Of a stretch of DNA of 24,420 nucleotides, positions 14,085-22,265 are shown piece by piece. Made by a program: the position numbers and the translations under genes. The notes under the pieces were generated by a model. The model was not told where the DNA came from, made no database searches, and worked only from the letters and a program-made list of their open reading frames with translations. The stretch is from Ruminococcus_C sp963590855 (lineage in GTDB: Bacteria > Bacillota > Clostridia > Oscillospirales > Ruminococcaceae), in NCBI GenBank assembly GCA_963590855.1, contig CAVAQT010000035.1:1-24420 (forward strand), read 5' to 3'. Each line of letters begins with the position of its first letter. Within the stretch, counting starts at the first letter, position 1.

Positions 14085-14330
14085 TCACTGGTGCAGATAA
14101 GACTTCACCAGTGCCTGAAGCAGTTCATCCCGATCAATGTGACGGATGAGATTTCTTGCGTTGTTATATGTGGTTATGTAGGTGGGGTCCTCGGAGAGGA
14201 TATAGCCTACAATCTGATTCACCGGATTATATCCCTTTTTCGTGAGCGCATCATATACAAGCAGCAGCGTTTTCTTCATCTCAATCTCTTTTTCATCACT
14301 GACAGAAAACGTCATCGTTTTATCATACAT
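14085..14330 (-). CDS. ireB: IreB-family (UPF0297/DUF965) regulatory phosphoprotein
   Basis: An 81-residue protein matching the UPF0297 family along its length: TMTFSVSDEKE near the N-terminus, then LVYDALTKKGYNPVNQIVGY (about 26-45), ILSEDPTYITTYNNARNLIR and RDELLQALVKSYL. In enterococci the homologue IreB is phosphorylated on N-terminal Thr residues by the Ser/Thr kinase IreK and modulates cephalosporin resistance; a Thr pair site is present here near residues 5-7. ATG 14330 has AAGGAGG about 9 nt upstream, so the longer frame is not used. In many Firmicutes it lies next to ruvX/yrrK; here it stands alone between a terminator and its own promoter. Confidence 0.93.
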   Translation of the reverse strand: MYDKTMTFSVSDEKEIEMKKTLLLVYDALTKKGYNPVNQIVGYILSEDPTYITTYNNARNLIRHIDRDELLQALVKSYLHQ

Positions 14331-14367
14331 GAAAATTCTACCTCCTTCGGAACTTGGATACTCTCTT

Positions 14368-14396
14368 ATTATACCCGAAAACCGGGCATAGTACAA
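14368..14396 (-). promoter_or_regulatory. Promoter of the IreB-family gene
   Basis: Minus-strand TTGTAC (14391-14396), 17-bp spacer, TATAAT (14368-14373). Confidence 0.72.
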
Positions 14397-14489
14397 GGGA
14401 TTCCGCTTTTTTTTGCCGTTTTGCATTTGAATGCACCTGCATTTTTGTGCAGTTTGACGAAAAGCGACCCGTCCAAGTGCCTATGTAAC

Positions 14490-14518
14490 GGAAAGAGCTG
14501 CCGAAAGCAGCTCCTTCC
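14490..14518 (-). terminator. Hairpin downstream of the DUF1540 gene
   Basis: A 12-bp stem with a 5-nt loop; the one non-Watson-Crick position is G-U if read from the minus strand but A-C from the plus, so the minus-strand RNA folds better. There is no T tract, so termination is uncertain. Confidence 0.4.
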
Positions 14519-14555
14519 ATCGCTTCATTTCCGCGTGAATGCACGCCGCGCCTGT

Positions 14556-14738
14556 TTAGCCCTCTGCGCCGCTGCGCTTTACGAAGGAGTCACAGTTGGT
14601 GCACTCCGGCACTGTGGGGTTGGACTCGTGTGTGCCCACACAGATGCAGTCCAGACCGCAGTAGTTCTCATTCACCATGTTGTGCTTGCACTGGGTCACA
14701 GAGCAGTGGATGTTGCTGTTCTTCTTCTTGATTTCCAT
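14556..14738 (-). CDS. DUF1540 small cysteine-rich protein
   Basis: A 60-residue protein with the DUF1540 pattern: IHCSVTQCKHN, YCGLDCICVG and VPECTNCDSF, giving eight Cys in CxxxxC and CxxC-like spacings that suggest a small metal-binding fold. Function is not established; family members are common in clostridia. ATG 14738 has GAGAGGG just upstream. The longer frame upstream is Arg/Ser-rich and unlikely to be coding. A TATAAT at 14836-14841 (minus) could be its promoter, but the -35 is poor. Confidence 0.85.
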   Translation of the reverse strand: MEIKKKNSNIHCSVTQCKHNMVNENYCGLDCICVGTHESNPTVPECTNCDSFVKRSGAEG

Positions 14739-14947
14739 AGTTCCCTCTCCATTTTCGCGAGCCTTTCGGCTCTGAGATCCGCCGCCGGACACGCTGTCCG
14801 AACGGCACACTTTCAGTATGCCCGTACTCCGCCGGATTATACAGAGGAAACACGCTCTGTTCCAGGATTCGTCTTTTCAAACGTCCATTCGCGTCTTTTC
14901 GGCAAATTCCGCCCGAAGATCCGCATTTTTTCTGTAAAAACAGCGCT

Positions 14948-16114
14948 TTATTTTTGCGCGATAGCTGCCGCCAGTGCCTTCAGGGCATTTTCGTCCGCCG
15001 GATGCACCACAGAGCGAATGGTCACCGCCGCTTCCGGCACATCGATCTCCTTCATCTGTTCCAGGAGACTGCGCATTTTTTTCGCGGCACAGGGTGCCCA
15101 GCTGCCGTTTTCCACCAGATATGCCGTGCGCTTCTGGAACGCCTTGTACTGCAAATGCAGCAAAAACTCCTCCATGGGCAGGAACACGCCGCCGTCATAG
15201 CTTGCCGCCGCCAGCACCAGCCGGTCATACCGGAACGCCTGCGCCACAGCCTCCGCCATGTCACAGCGGCACAGATCCACCAGTGTGACCGTTTCGCCCA
15301 TGGCTTCCAGCTGCGCCGCCAGATATGCCGCTGCCTTTGCGGTGTTTCCGTGGATAGAGGCATGCGCCACCAGAACGCCGTGCTCCTCCGGCGCATAGCT
15401 GCTCCAGGTCTGATACTTTTCCAGATAGGGCGACAGATCGCCGGTGAGCACCGGCCCGTGGAGCGGACAGATGGTGCGGATGTCCAGTTTTGCCGCCTTT
15501 TTCAGCAGCGTCTGCACCGGCGCGCCGTACTTTCCCACAATATTGATGTAATACCGCCGCGCCTCGTCCGTCCAGGGCTGCGACCCGTCCCGTGTGCCGA
15601 ATCTGCCGAAGCCGTCCGCGGAAAACAGGATCTTTTCCGTCGATTCATAAGCCACCATGACCTCCGGCCAGTGCACCATGGGCGCCATGATAAAGTGCAG
15701 GGTGTGCGCGCCCAGCTCCAGAGTCTCGCCCTCTTTTACTGCACGGGTGGGATTCTGGGGCATTTCGGGCAGAAACTGGGGCAGCATCCCCAGCGCCTTG
15801 GCAGAACCCACCAGCGTCATCTCCGGAAAGCGCGCCGCCAGTGCGCCGATGCTTCCGGCGTGATCCGGCTCCATGTGAGAGATCACCAGATAATCCGGCG
15901 CAGTGCCGTCCAGTACCTCCGCCACATTCTGAAGCCACTGTGCCTCTGCCCGCGGATCTGCCGTGTCCATGACAGCGGTTTTGGTGTCACGGATCACATA
16001 GGAATTATAAGAAACGCCCTCCGGCACCGGATATTGGTTTTCAAACAGGTCTATGGTCTGGTCATCGACGCCGACCTCGAAAATCTGGTCAGAACCGGGA
16101 ATATTTTTGCGCAT
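14948..16114 (-). CDS. FprA-type flavodiiron protein (oxygen/NO reductase)
   Basis: A 388-residue cytoplasmic protein with an N-terminal metallo-beta-lactamase-like di-iron domain and a C-terminal flavodoxin domain. The di-iron ligands are visible: HMEPDH (His80, Glu82, Asp84, His85), MVHWPEV (His148), FSADGFG (Asp167) and CPLHGP (His219). The flavodoxin part begins near 247 with VLVAHASIHGNTAKAAAYL, the FMN phosphate loop. Such proteins reduce O2 to water or NO to N2O, taking electrons from rubredoxin or a related donor. No rubredoxin is fused or adjacent, so the donor is encoded elsewhere. ATG 16114 has AAGGAGGAG at 8 nt. It has a weak GCGC hairpin with TGTTTTT just after the stop. Confidence 0.94.
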   Translation of the reverse strand: MRKNIPGSDQIFEVGVDDQTIDLFENQYPVPEGVSYNSYVIRDTKTAVMDTADPRAEAQWLQNVAEVLDGTAPDYLVISHMEPDHAGSIGALAARFPEMTLVGSAKALGMLPQFLPEMPQNPTRAVKEGETLELGAHTLHFIMAPMVHWPEVMVAYESTEKILFSADGFGRFGTRDGSQPWTDEARRYYINIVGKYGAPVQTLLKKAAKLDIRTICPLHGPVLTGDLSPYLEKYQTWSSYAPEEHGVLVAHASIHGNTAKAAAYLAAQLEAMGETVTLVDLCRCDMAEAVAQAFRYDRLVLAAASYDGGVFLPMEEFLLHLQYKAFQKRTAYLVENGSWAPCAAKKMRSLLEQMKEIDVPEAAVTIRSVVHPADENALKALAAAIAQK

Positions 16115-16141
16115 AAGATCTCCTCCTTGCAGGTTTGTTAA

Positions 16142-16156
16142 TAGGAATAATTCTCA
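16142..16156 (-). promoter_or_regulatory. Possible PerR box at the flavodiiron gene start
   Basis: Minus-strand TGAGAATTATTCCTA matches the PerR consensus TTANAATNATTNTAA at 9 of 12 fixed positions. It sits directly downstream of the -10 (16165-16170), where a repressor would block transcription. PerR control of FprA genes is known in Clostridium acetobutylicum; here it is inferred. Confidence 0.4.
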
Positions 16157-16164
16157 TTAGCTTT

Positions 16165-16173
16165 AGTATATCA
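16165..16173 (-). promoter_or_regulatory. Extended -10 of the flavodiiron gene
   Basis: TGATATACT on the minus strand (TG-N-TATACT); no clear -35. Confidence 0.5.
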
Positions 16174-16244
16174 GCTTTTTCCCGCCGTTTCATGAATTTT
16201 CCAGGACATTTTCGTGAATTATCCGTCATGCGCCCCGGAAAAAC

Positions 16245-16275
16245 AAAAAACGCCCCGGGGTGAGGGACGTTTTTT
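16245..16275. terminator. Strong bidirectional hairpin upstream of the flavodiiron gene
   Basis: AAAAACG-CCC / GGG-ACGTTTTT with T tracts on both sides. No annotated gene ends here on either strand, so it may end an unannotated RNA from 16276-16372. Confidence 0.65.
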
Positions 16276-16577
16276 GCTATGATATAGGGATTATTGGGGA
16301 TTTTCCGCTTCGCATCGGGGTGTAAGCGAAGCGGTTTAGAGGATGTTACATGCTCTCTTTGAGCATGGTTTTAGTATACAGGGTCAATGTGTTCGTTTCG
16401 TGAAATCACGCTGAAAAGCCGCTGAAAACCGCGAGAGAATCGTTTTCACACGATATCGCCCATGAAGCAGTTTCACACATTTTGTGAACAATCGCTAAAT
16501 TGAAAACGGGCTTTTTCAGCAAATCGTCGAAATTTCTCCGCGGCGCAGGAATCTGCAAAAGAATCGCGGTTTTGCTC
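16276..16577. other. Intergenic region with two unexplained hairpins
   Basis: No coding sequence. It holds a 9-bp stem CCGCTTCGC/GCGAAGCGG (16305-16313 with 16326-16334) and a CATGCTC/GAGCATG hairpin (16349-16367), then a TATACT-like -10 on the minus strand at 16373-16378. Together with the terminator at 16245 this could be a small minus-strand RNA. The stretch 16380-16577 shows nothing further. Confidence 0.35.
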
Positions 16578-16606
16578 TTGCACTTTTCCGCAAAATATGT
16601 TACAAT
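16578..16606 (+). promoter_or_regulatory. Promoter of the GH42 gene
   Basis: TTGCAC (16578-16583), 17-bp spacer ending ATGT, TACAAT (16601-16606). Confidence 0.68.
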
Positions 16607-16676
16607 AAAAAGTGTCAAAAAACAGACAATTCCGAAATCACTTTTTGTGTATTTATACGAAAACGGAGGCACTCCT

Positions 16677-18725
16677 ATGGGACAGAGATTTGCACCGGCG
16701 ACCCCGAAATTTCCGCACATGCTGCACGGCGGCGACTATAACCCGGAACAATGGCTGGATCAGCCGGAGGTTCTGGAAGCCGACATTTGCCTTTTTCAAA
16801 AAGCGCACATCAACTGTGTGAGCCTGGGGATCTTCTCCTGGGCGAAGCTGGAGCCGGAGGAGGGCGTGTACGACTTCGGCTGGCTGGACGAGATCATCGA
16901 CCGGCTCTATGCCAACGGCATCTACACCGTCCTCGCCACGCCCTCCGGCGCAAGGCCTCAGTGGCTGGCGCAGAAATATCCGGAGGTGCTGCGCGTCCGT
17001 CCCGACGGGCTGCGCAACTTCTACGGACACCGCCAGAACCACTGCTACACCTCGCCGCTCTACCGGGAAAAGGTCACCCGGATCGACACCCGTCTGGCGG
17101 AGCATTATGCCGGTCATCCGGCGGTGATCCTGTGGCACATCTCCAACGAGTTCGGCGGCGAATGCCACTGTGAGCTGTGCCAGGCGGCGTTCCGGCAGTG
17201 GGTGCAGCAGAAATACGGCACACTGGACAACCTGAACCACGCCTGGTGGGCCAACTTCTGGTCGCACACCTATACAGACTGGTCACAGGTGCACAGCCCC
17301 AGTCCGGTAGGCGAGACCTCTGTCCACGGGCTGGATCTGGACTGGCGGCGGTTCGTCACCCACCAGACCATCGACTTTATGAAAACCGAGATCGCCGCGG
17401 TAAAAGCGGTGAACCCGGACATTCCGGTCACCACCAATATGATGACCATGTATACCTATGAACTGAACTATTTCGCCTTCCGGGATGCACTGGACGTGAT
17501 CTCCTGGGACAACTATCCGGAGTGGCACAATCCCTATATGGGCAACGAGGAAGTGGCGAAGGACTGCGCCATGACCCACGATATGATGCGGTCGCTGCAC
17601 AAAAAGCCCTTCCTGCTCATGGAATGCACCCCCAATGCCACCAACTGGCAGGGTGTCAGCAAGCTGAAAAAGCCGGGGATGCATCAGCTCTCCGTCATAG
17701 AGGCGGTGGCGCACGGCGCGGACTCCGGGCAGTATTTTCAGCTGCGCCAGAGCCGGGGCAGCTGTGAGAAATTCCACTCGGCGGTCATCTCCAACACCGG
17801 CACGGAAAACACCCGGACATTCCGGGAGGTCACGGACATCGGCGCGGTATTGGAACGGCTCTCCGACCGGGTATACGGCAGCGATTCGCCGGCAGAGACG
17901 GCGATCCTGTTCGACACGGAAAACAAGTGGGCACTGGACAAATGCCAGGGGCCGCGGAACATCGGACTGGACTATTTCGGGAATATCCGCCGGAACTACA
18001 GCTATTTCTGGAAAAACGGCATCAATGCTGACATCATCGACAGCACCTTTGATCTGGACGGCTACAAGCTGGTGATCGCGCCCATGCTGTATCTCTTCCG
18101 GGACGGCATCCAGGAAAAGCTGCGCCGGTTCGTCCGGGAGGGCGGCACACTGGTGACCACCTGTTTCACCGGCGTAGTCAACGACACTGACCTGAGCTTT
18201 CTGGGAGAAGCCACCGAGGACAAGCTCTCCGATGTACTGGGGCTGTGGGTGGAAGAGGTGGACAGTCTGTATGACTGCGAATCCAACCGCACCACCTGGA
18301 ACGGCAAATCCTATGCTCTGAAGGAGCTGTGCGAGATCTGTCACCCCACCACCTGTGAGACCCTCGCCGCATACGAGACGGACTTCTATGCCGGACAGCC
18401 GGTGCTCACGAAAAACCAGTTCGGCAAGGGCACGGCATATCATCTTTGCGCCGGGGCAGACACCGACTTTTTCCACGACTTTTACGGCAGGCTTGCGGCA
18501 CAGTGCGGGCTGACCTATGCCATGCGCACGGCTGTACCGGACGGCGTCAGTCTCACCTGGCGGCAGAGCGACACAGAAAAGCTGATCTTCGTGCAGAACT
18601 TCGGGGACAGCGCGGCAGCCGTACAGCTGGACAAGCCCTATGAGAATGTACTCACGGGCGAGACGGTCTCCGGCAGTCTGACCATCGAAAAATACGGCTT
18701 TGCAGTATTGGCAGAGCAGATATAG
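16677..18725 (+). CDS. GH42 beta-galactosidase
   Basis: A 682-residue enzyme of normal GH42 length without a signal peptide, so probably cytoplasmic and acting on imported beta-galactosides. It starts with the family motif HGGDYNPEQW (17-26). The acid/base is Glu158 in WHISNEFG and the nucleophile is Glu316 in LLMECTPN. The four Zn-binding Cys known from Thermus A4 beta-galactosidase appear conserved: Cys123 and the CHCELC cluster (163, 165, 168). The trimerisation and C-terminal beta domains follow. ATG 16677 has GGAGG at 9 nt; the longer upstream frame has no family similarity. It is probably linked in function to the GH3 gene 290 bp downstream. Confidence 0.95.
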   Translation: MGQRFAPATPKFPHMLHGGDYNPEQWLDQPEVLEADICLFQKAHINCVSLGIFSWAKLEPEEGVYDFGWLDEIIDRLYANGIYTVLATPSGARPQWLAQKYPEVLRVRPDGLRNFYGHRQNHCYTSPLYREKVTRIDTRLAEHYAGHPAVILWHISNEFGGECHCELCQAAFRQWVQQKYGTLDNLNHAWWANFWSHTYTDWSQVHSPSPVGETSVHGLDLDWRRFVTHQTIDFMKTEIAAVKAVNPDIPVTTNMMTMYTYELNYFAFRDALDVISWDNYPEWHNPYMGNEEVAKDCAMTHDMMRSLHKKPFLLMECTPNATNWQGVSKLKKPGMHQLSVIEAVAHGADSGQYFQLRQSRGSCEKFHSAVISNTGTENTRTFREVTDIGAVLERLSDRVYGSDSPAETAILFDTENKWALDKCQGPRNIGLDYFGNIRRNYSYFWKNGINADIIDSTFDLDGYKLVIAPMLYLFRDGIQEKLRRFVREGGTLVTTCFTGVVNDTDLSFLGEATEDKLSDVLGLWVEEVDSLYDCESNRTTWNGKSYALKELCEICHPTTCETLAAYETDFYAGQPVLTKNQFGKGTAYHLCAGADTDFFHDFYGRLAAQCGLTYAMRTAVPDGVSLTWRQSDTEKLIFVQNFGDSAAAVQLDKPYENVLTGETVSGSLTIEKYGFAVLAEQI

Positions 18726-18740
18726 AAACAACGATTACAG

Positions 18741-18983
18741 CGCTGCACAAAATTTTTTCTGCCTTCTTTGAATGAGGCATCCTTAACCCTAACAGAACAC
18801 CCGAAGGGTGTGCCTTGTGATGATGGGTTGATCCCCCTGTCAGCTTACGCTGACATCTCTTACCGAGCCATCCCCTTTGTCACTTCGTGACATTTCCCCA
18901 CACTGTGGGGAATCACCCTTTTCAAGGGGGACTTTAGCAAGGATTTATCAAAATTGATTCCCATGAACAAGTTTTGTGCAGTG
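18741..18983. mobile_element. MITE-like element between the GH42 and GH3 genes
   Basis: A 243-bp non-coding element with 19-bp imperfect terminal inverted repeats (CGCTGCACAAAATTTTTTC on the left, CACTGCACAAAACTTGTTC inverted on the right, 16/19). Inside are five short tight hairpins: CACCC/GGGTG, TGTCAGC/GCTGACA, TGTCAC/GTGACA, TTCCCCACA/TGTGGGGAA and CCCTT/AAGGG. No transposase is present. It interrupts what could otherwise be an operon, and may supply termination or folding signals. Confidence 0.6.
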
Positions 18984-19015
18984 TTGTCCGAGAATTATAG
19001 GAGGTACGCGCACAC

Positions 19016-21310
19016 ATGAACATTCCTGAGTTATTGCAGCAGCTGACCCTGGAGGAAAAGGCAAGCCTTTGTTCCGGCGGCGATTTCTGGCACACCAAGG
19101 CCATCAAGCGTCTGGGCATCCCGGCGATGATGATGAGCGACGGGCCCCACGGACTGCGCAAGCAGGACGAGACGGGCGACCATCTGGGCGTCAACGACAG
19201 CATCAAGGCGGTCTGCTTTCCTGCCGGATGCGCCACCGCCTCTTCCTTTGACCGGGCGCTGGTGGAGCGCATGGGCAAGGCACTGGGCAACGAGTGCCAG
19301 GCGGAAAACGTCGGCGTTCTGCTGGGGCCAGCGGTGAACATCAAGCGTTCGCCCCTCTGCGGCAGAAACTTTGAGTATTACTCCGAAGACCCCTATGTTG
19401 CCGGCGAAATGGCGACCGCCTTTATCCAGGGCGTACAGAGCCAGGGCGTGGGCACCAGCATCAAGCACTTTTATGCCAACAACCAGGAGCACCGCCGCAT
19501 GAGCAGCTCCTCGGAAATGAGCGAGCGCACCGCCCGGGAGATCTATCTGGCCGCCTTTGCGCGTCCCATCCGCAAGGCGAGACCGTGGACGGTCATGTGC
19601 GCCTATAACCGCATCAACGGCGTTTATGCCGCGGAAAACAAGGAAGCCCTCACGGATATTCTTCGGGGCGAGTGGAATTTCAACGGCATTGTCGTCAGCG
19701 ACTGGGGCGCAGTCAATGACCGCGTGGCAGATCTGGAAGCCGGCATGGATCTGGAAATGCCCTCTTCCTTTGGCATGCGCGACGCGGAGATCGTCAAGGC
19801 GGTGCGCTGCGGCAGACTGCCGGAAGCCGTTCTGGACAGAGCGGTCACACGCATTTTGCGCGTGGTGCAGTGCCATCTGGACGGCAGACGGCCGGGCGCG
19901 GTGTTCGACCGGGACGCAGACCACGAGCTGGCGCGGGAGATCGCTGCCCAGTGCATGGTGCTGCTGAAAAATGAGGAAAACATCCTGCCCCTGGACAAGA
20001 CTGTCCCGGCGGCGTTTATCGGAAAGTTCGCCAAGTCTCCCCGATTCCAGGGCGGCGGCAGCTCGCACATCAACTGCCACAAAGTGGAGTCGGCGCTGGA
20101 AATGGCAAAGGACTATCCGGTCACCTATGCCCAGGGCTATGAAACTGCGGACGATGTGATCCGGGACGACCTCATGGCAGAGGCTGTGGCGGCGGCAAAG
20201 GCAGCGAAGGTGGCTGTGGTATTTGCCGGACTGCCGGACACCTTTGAGTCCGAGGGCTATGACCGGGAGCACATGCGGCTGCCCGACTGTCAGAATGCCC
20301 TCATTGAAGCAGTGGCAAAGGCAAATCCCAACACGGTGGTAGTGCTCCACGGCGGTTCGCCGGTGGAAATGCCGTGGCTGGGACTGGTCAAGGGCGTTCT
20401 GGAGGCATACCTCTGCGGTCAGGCTGTGGGCGGCGCAACGGTGCAGATCCTGTACGGCGACGTGAACCCCAGCGGCCATCTGGCAGAGACGTTCCCGGTG
20501 AAGCTGGAGGACAACCCGTCCTATGTGGCATATCAGGGCGAGGGCGATGTGACGGAATACCGGGAGGGCGTTTTTGTGGGCTACCGCTATTACGCCACCA
20601 AGAAAATGCCGGTGCTGTTCCCCTTCGGCTACGGGCTGAGCTATACCACCTTTGCCGTCTCCAACCTGCGGACAGAACGGGACGAGTATCAGTCTCACGA
20701 TATCATGACCGTCTGGGTGGATGTGACCAACACGGGAGACCGCGCCGGAAAAGAAGTGGTGCAGCTGTATGTCCTGCCCCAGACCAAGACCGACTCTGTA
20801 CAGCGTCCGGTGCAGGAGCTGCGCGGCTTTGAAAAGGTCGAGCTCCAGCCGGGCGAGACACGGACGGTGACCTTTACCCTGCACAACAGCAGTGCGTTCT
20901 CCTATTACTGCTCCCAGAAAAAGCGCTGGGTCGTAGAGTCCGGCGTATACAAGCTGGCAGCCGGAAACGCATCTGACCACCTCACCGCAGAGAAAAATGT
21001 CCGCATCCACGGCGAGCGGGCGCTTCCTGCGGAGATCACACTGGACACTACCATCGGCGACATCCTGCGCATTCCCGGCGCGGATCAGGAGATCGTGAAG
21101 TATGCCGGCGCATTCGGCATGAACAGCGGTTCTGATGAAAACGCAATGGGAGAAAGCACCGCAGACATGATGGAAGCCATGATGCGATACATGCCGATCC
21201 GCGGCTTGCTCTCCTTTGGAGGCGGCGAAGTCTCCATTGCGGAGTGCAAGGCGCTTGTGGAAAAGCTGAACGTCCTTCTGGAACAGGCGAACCTGGACAA
21301 CAGGGACTGA
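19016..21310 (+). CDS. GH3 beta-glucosidase
   Basis: A 764-residue glycoside hydrolase family 3 enzyme, cytoplasmic by the lack of a signal peptide. Features in order: MMSDGPHGLR (39-48), GRNFEYYSEDPYVAG (116-130), SIKHFYANNQE (148-158), the nucleophile Asp229 in VVSDWGA, then the alpha/beta sandwich and a C-terminal fibronectin III-like domain (about 549-625, VTNTGDRAGKEVVQLYV). It would release terminal beta-linked sugars, most often glucose, from oligosaccharides or glycosides; substrate specificity within GH3 cannot be read from sequence alone. ATG 19016 follows TAGGAGG at 11 nt. The last about 70 residues extend beyond the core. Confidence 0.95.
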   Translation: MNIPELLQQLTLEEKASLCSGGDFWHTKAIKRLGIPAMMMSDGPHGLRKQDETGDHLGVNDSIKAVCFPAGCATASSFDRALVERMGKALGNECQAENVGVLLGPAVNIKRSPLCGRNFEYYSEDPYVAGEMATAFIQGVQSQGVGTSIKHFYANNQEHRRMSSSSEMSERTAREIYLAAFARPIRKARPWTVMCAYNRINGVYAAENKEALTDILRGEWNFNGIVVSDWGAVNDRVADLEAGMDLEMPSSFGMRDAEIVKAVRCGRLPEAVLDRAVTRILRVVQCHLDGRRPGAVFDRDADHELAREIAAQCMVLLKNEENILPLDKTVPAAFIGKFAKSPRFQGGGSSHINCHKVESALEMAKDYPVTYAQGYETADDVIRDDLMAEAVAAAKAAKVAVVFAGLPDTFESEGYDREHMRLPDCQNALIEAVAKANPNTVVVLHGGSPVEMPWLGLVKGVLEAYLCGQAVGGATVQILYGDVNPSGHLAETFPVKLEDNPSYVAYQGEGDVTEYREGVFVGYRYYATKKMPVLFPFGYGLSYTTFAVSNLRTERDEYQSHDIMTVWVDVTNTGDRAGKEVVQLYVLPQTKTDSVQRPVQELRGFEKVELQPGETRTVTFTLHNSSAFSYYCSQKKRWVVESGVYKLAAGNASDHLTAEKNVRIHGERALPAEITLDTTIGDILRIPGADQEIVKYAGAFGMNSGSDENAMGESTADMMEAMMRYMPIRGLLSFGGGEVSIAECKALVEKLNVLLEQANLDNRD

Positions 21311-21315
21311 GTCAA

Positions 21316-21338
21316 CACTGCGCAGGCTTTGCGCGGTG
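21316..21338. terminator. Small hairpin between convergent genes
   Basis: CACTGCGCA/TGCGCGGTG (one T-G pair) with a 5-nt loop, directly after the GH3 stop. There is no T tract on either strand, so its role in termination is unclear. Confidence 0.35.
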
Positions 21339-21364
21339 CTGCCGAAAGACATCTTCTCCACCTT

Positions 21365-22153
21365 TCATTGCAGGCGGCGCATATCGGGGCAACGACCGGC
21401 ATGCGCCGTTTGCTGTGTACCGGCGACCCGGATGTTGCAGAATACTGTCACCGAGAGCACGGCACGGGGCAGCAGCCACGGGATGGTCACCAGCGGCAGC
21501 ATCTGGACGGCGTACCAGCCCAGCAGCGCCAGCAGCTCCTTTCTGCCGCCGCGCATGATCTTCAGGGCGGCAAAGGGAATGCGCCAGACGGACAGCTCCG
21601 GACAGGCAAAGCAGACAAAGGGCGCGCACCACAGCCCCAGGCAAACATACACCCAGCCCAAAAAGCAGAGCGTCCCCAACAGCAGAAGCTGCACGGCGGC
21701 GAAGAGGTAGGGGGCGCTTTCGGCATGGGCTGCACCGGTTTTCGCCAGTGCGTATGCGCCGAACAGGCAGAGGGCTGCCGGCTGGAGCGAGATCGTCCGC
21801 AGCAGGGTACAGCACAGGGCTGTCCCGAAGCATCTGCCCATGCCGGGTGCTCTTCCGCCGGGCAGCAGCGAGATCGCCGCGGTGCAGCGTACCCAGAGCG
21901 ACCAGCTGCACCAGTTCCAGCACAGCCACGCCGGAACGAGCCAGCAAAGCTGTATCAGCCGCCACAGGACTGCCTGTTCTGTCAGCAGCGCCGCAGCCGG
22001 AATACCGCGGAAACGGAGCAGCAGCACAGCGGCAAAAAGCTCCAGCAGCCACAGCATGCCGCCCAGCCACACCACGCCCCAACAAGCGCGGAACAGCCCG
22101 GGACAATGATGCAGGGTCTGGCCGGCAAACTGCTGATTCTGACGGATCTGCAT
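21365..22153 (-). CDS. Multi-spanning membrane protein, Trp/Cys-rich, unknown function
   Basis: A 262-residue hydrophobic protein with about six membrane segments (for example near 24-48, 60-82, 107-135, 147-178, 205-230) and many Trp and Cys. I recognise no family with confidence; the arrangement resembles DUF975-like or other small clostridial membrane proteins. ATG 22153 has GGAGG with a 9-nt spacing, which decides the strand and frame over a longer, Arg/Ala-rich frame that covers the same DNA. It is convergent with GH3 (54-bp gap) and divergent from the pseudouridine synthase (112-bp gap), so it has its own promoter, which I could not place. Confidence 0.75.
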   Translation of the reverse strand: MQIRQNQQFAGQTLHHCPGLFRACWGVVWLGGMLWLLELFAAVLLLRFRGIPAAALLTEQAVLWRLIQLCWLVPAWLCWNWCSWSLWVRCTAAISLLPGGRAPGMGRCFGTALCCTLLRTISLQPAALCLFGAYALAKTGAAHAESAPYLFAAVQLLLLGTLCFLGWVYVCLGLWCAPFVCFACPELSVWRIPFAALKIMRGGRKELLALLGWYAVQMLPLVTIPWLLPRAVLSVTVFCNIRVAGTQQTAHAGRCPDMRRLQ

Positions 22154-22265
22154 GATGATTCACCTCCGGTGGGATCTCTGCTGCAAGTATGCCCTGTCCG
22201 GCGCATTTTATACGAAGCCAAGGCAGCACTGCACCAGTGCTGCGCACCCAAAGGGAAGTGATTTT

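Noticed and set aside
14954..16141. 395-codon open frame on the plus strand
   Set aside because: Antisense to the flavodiiron gene, which has all its metal ligands and an SD.
17283..18731. 482-codon open frame on the minus strand
   Set aside because: Antisense to GH42, whose catalytic motifs and SD are clear; no recognisable domain.
19031..21361. 776-codon open frame on the minus strand
   Set aside because: Antisense to GH3; His/Arg/Val-rich product without any family motif.
21312..22247. 311-codon open frame overlapping the membrane protein
   Set aside because: Arg/Ala-rich, no SD; the other frame (21365-22153) has GGAGG at 9 nt and coherent membrane helices.
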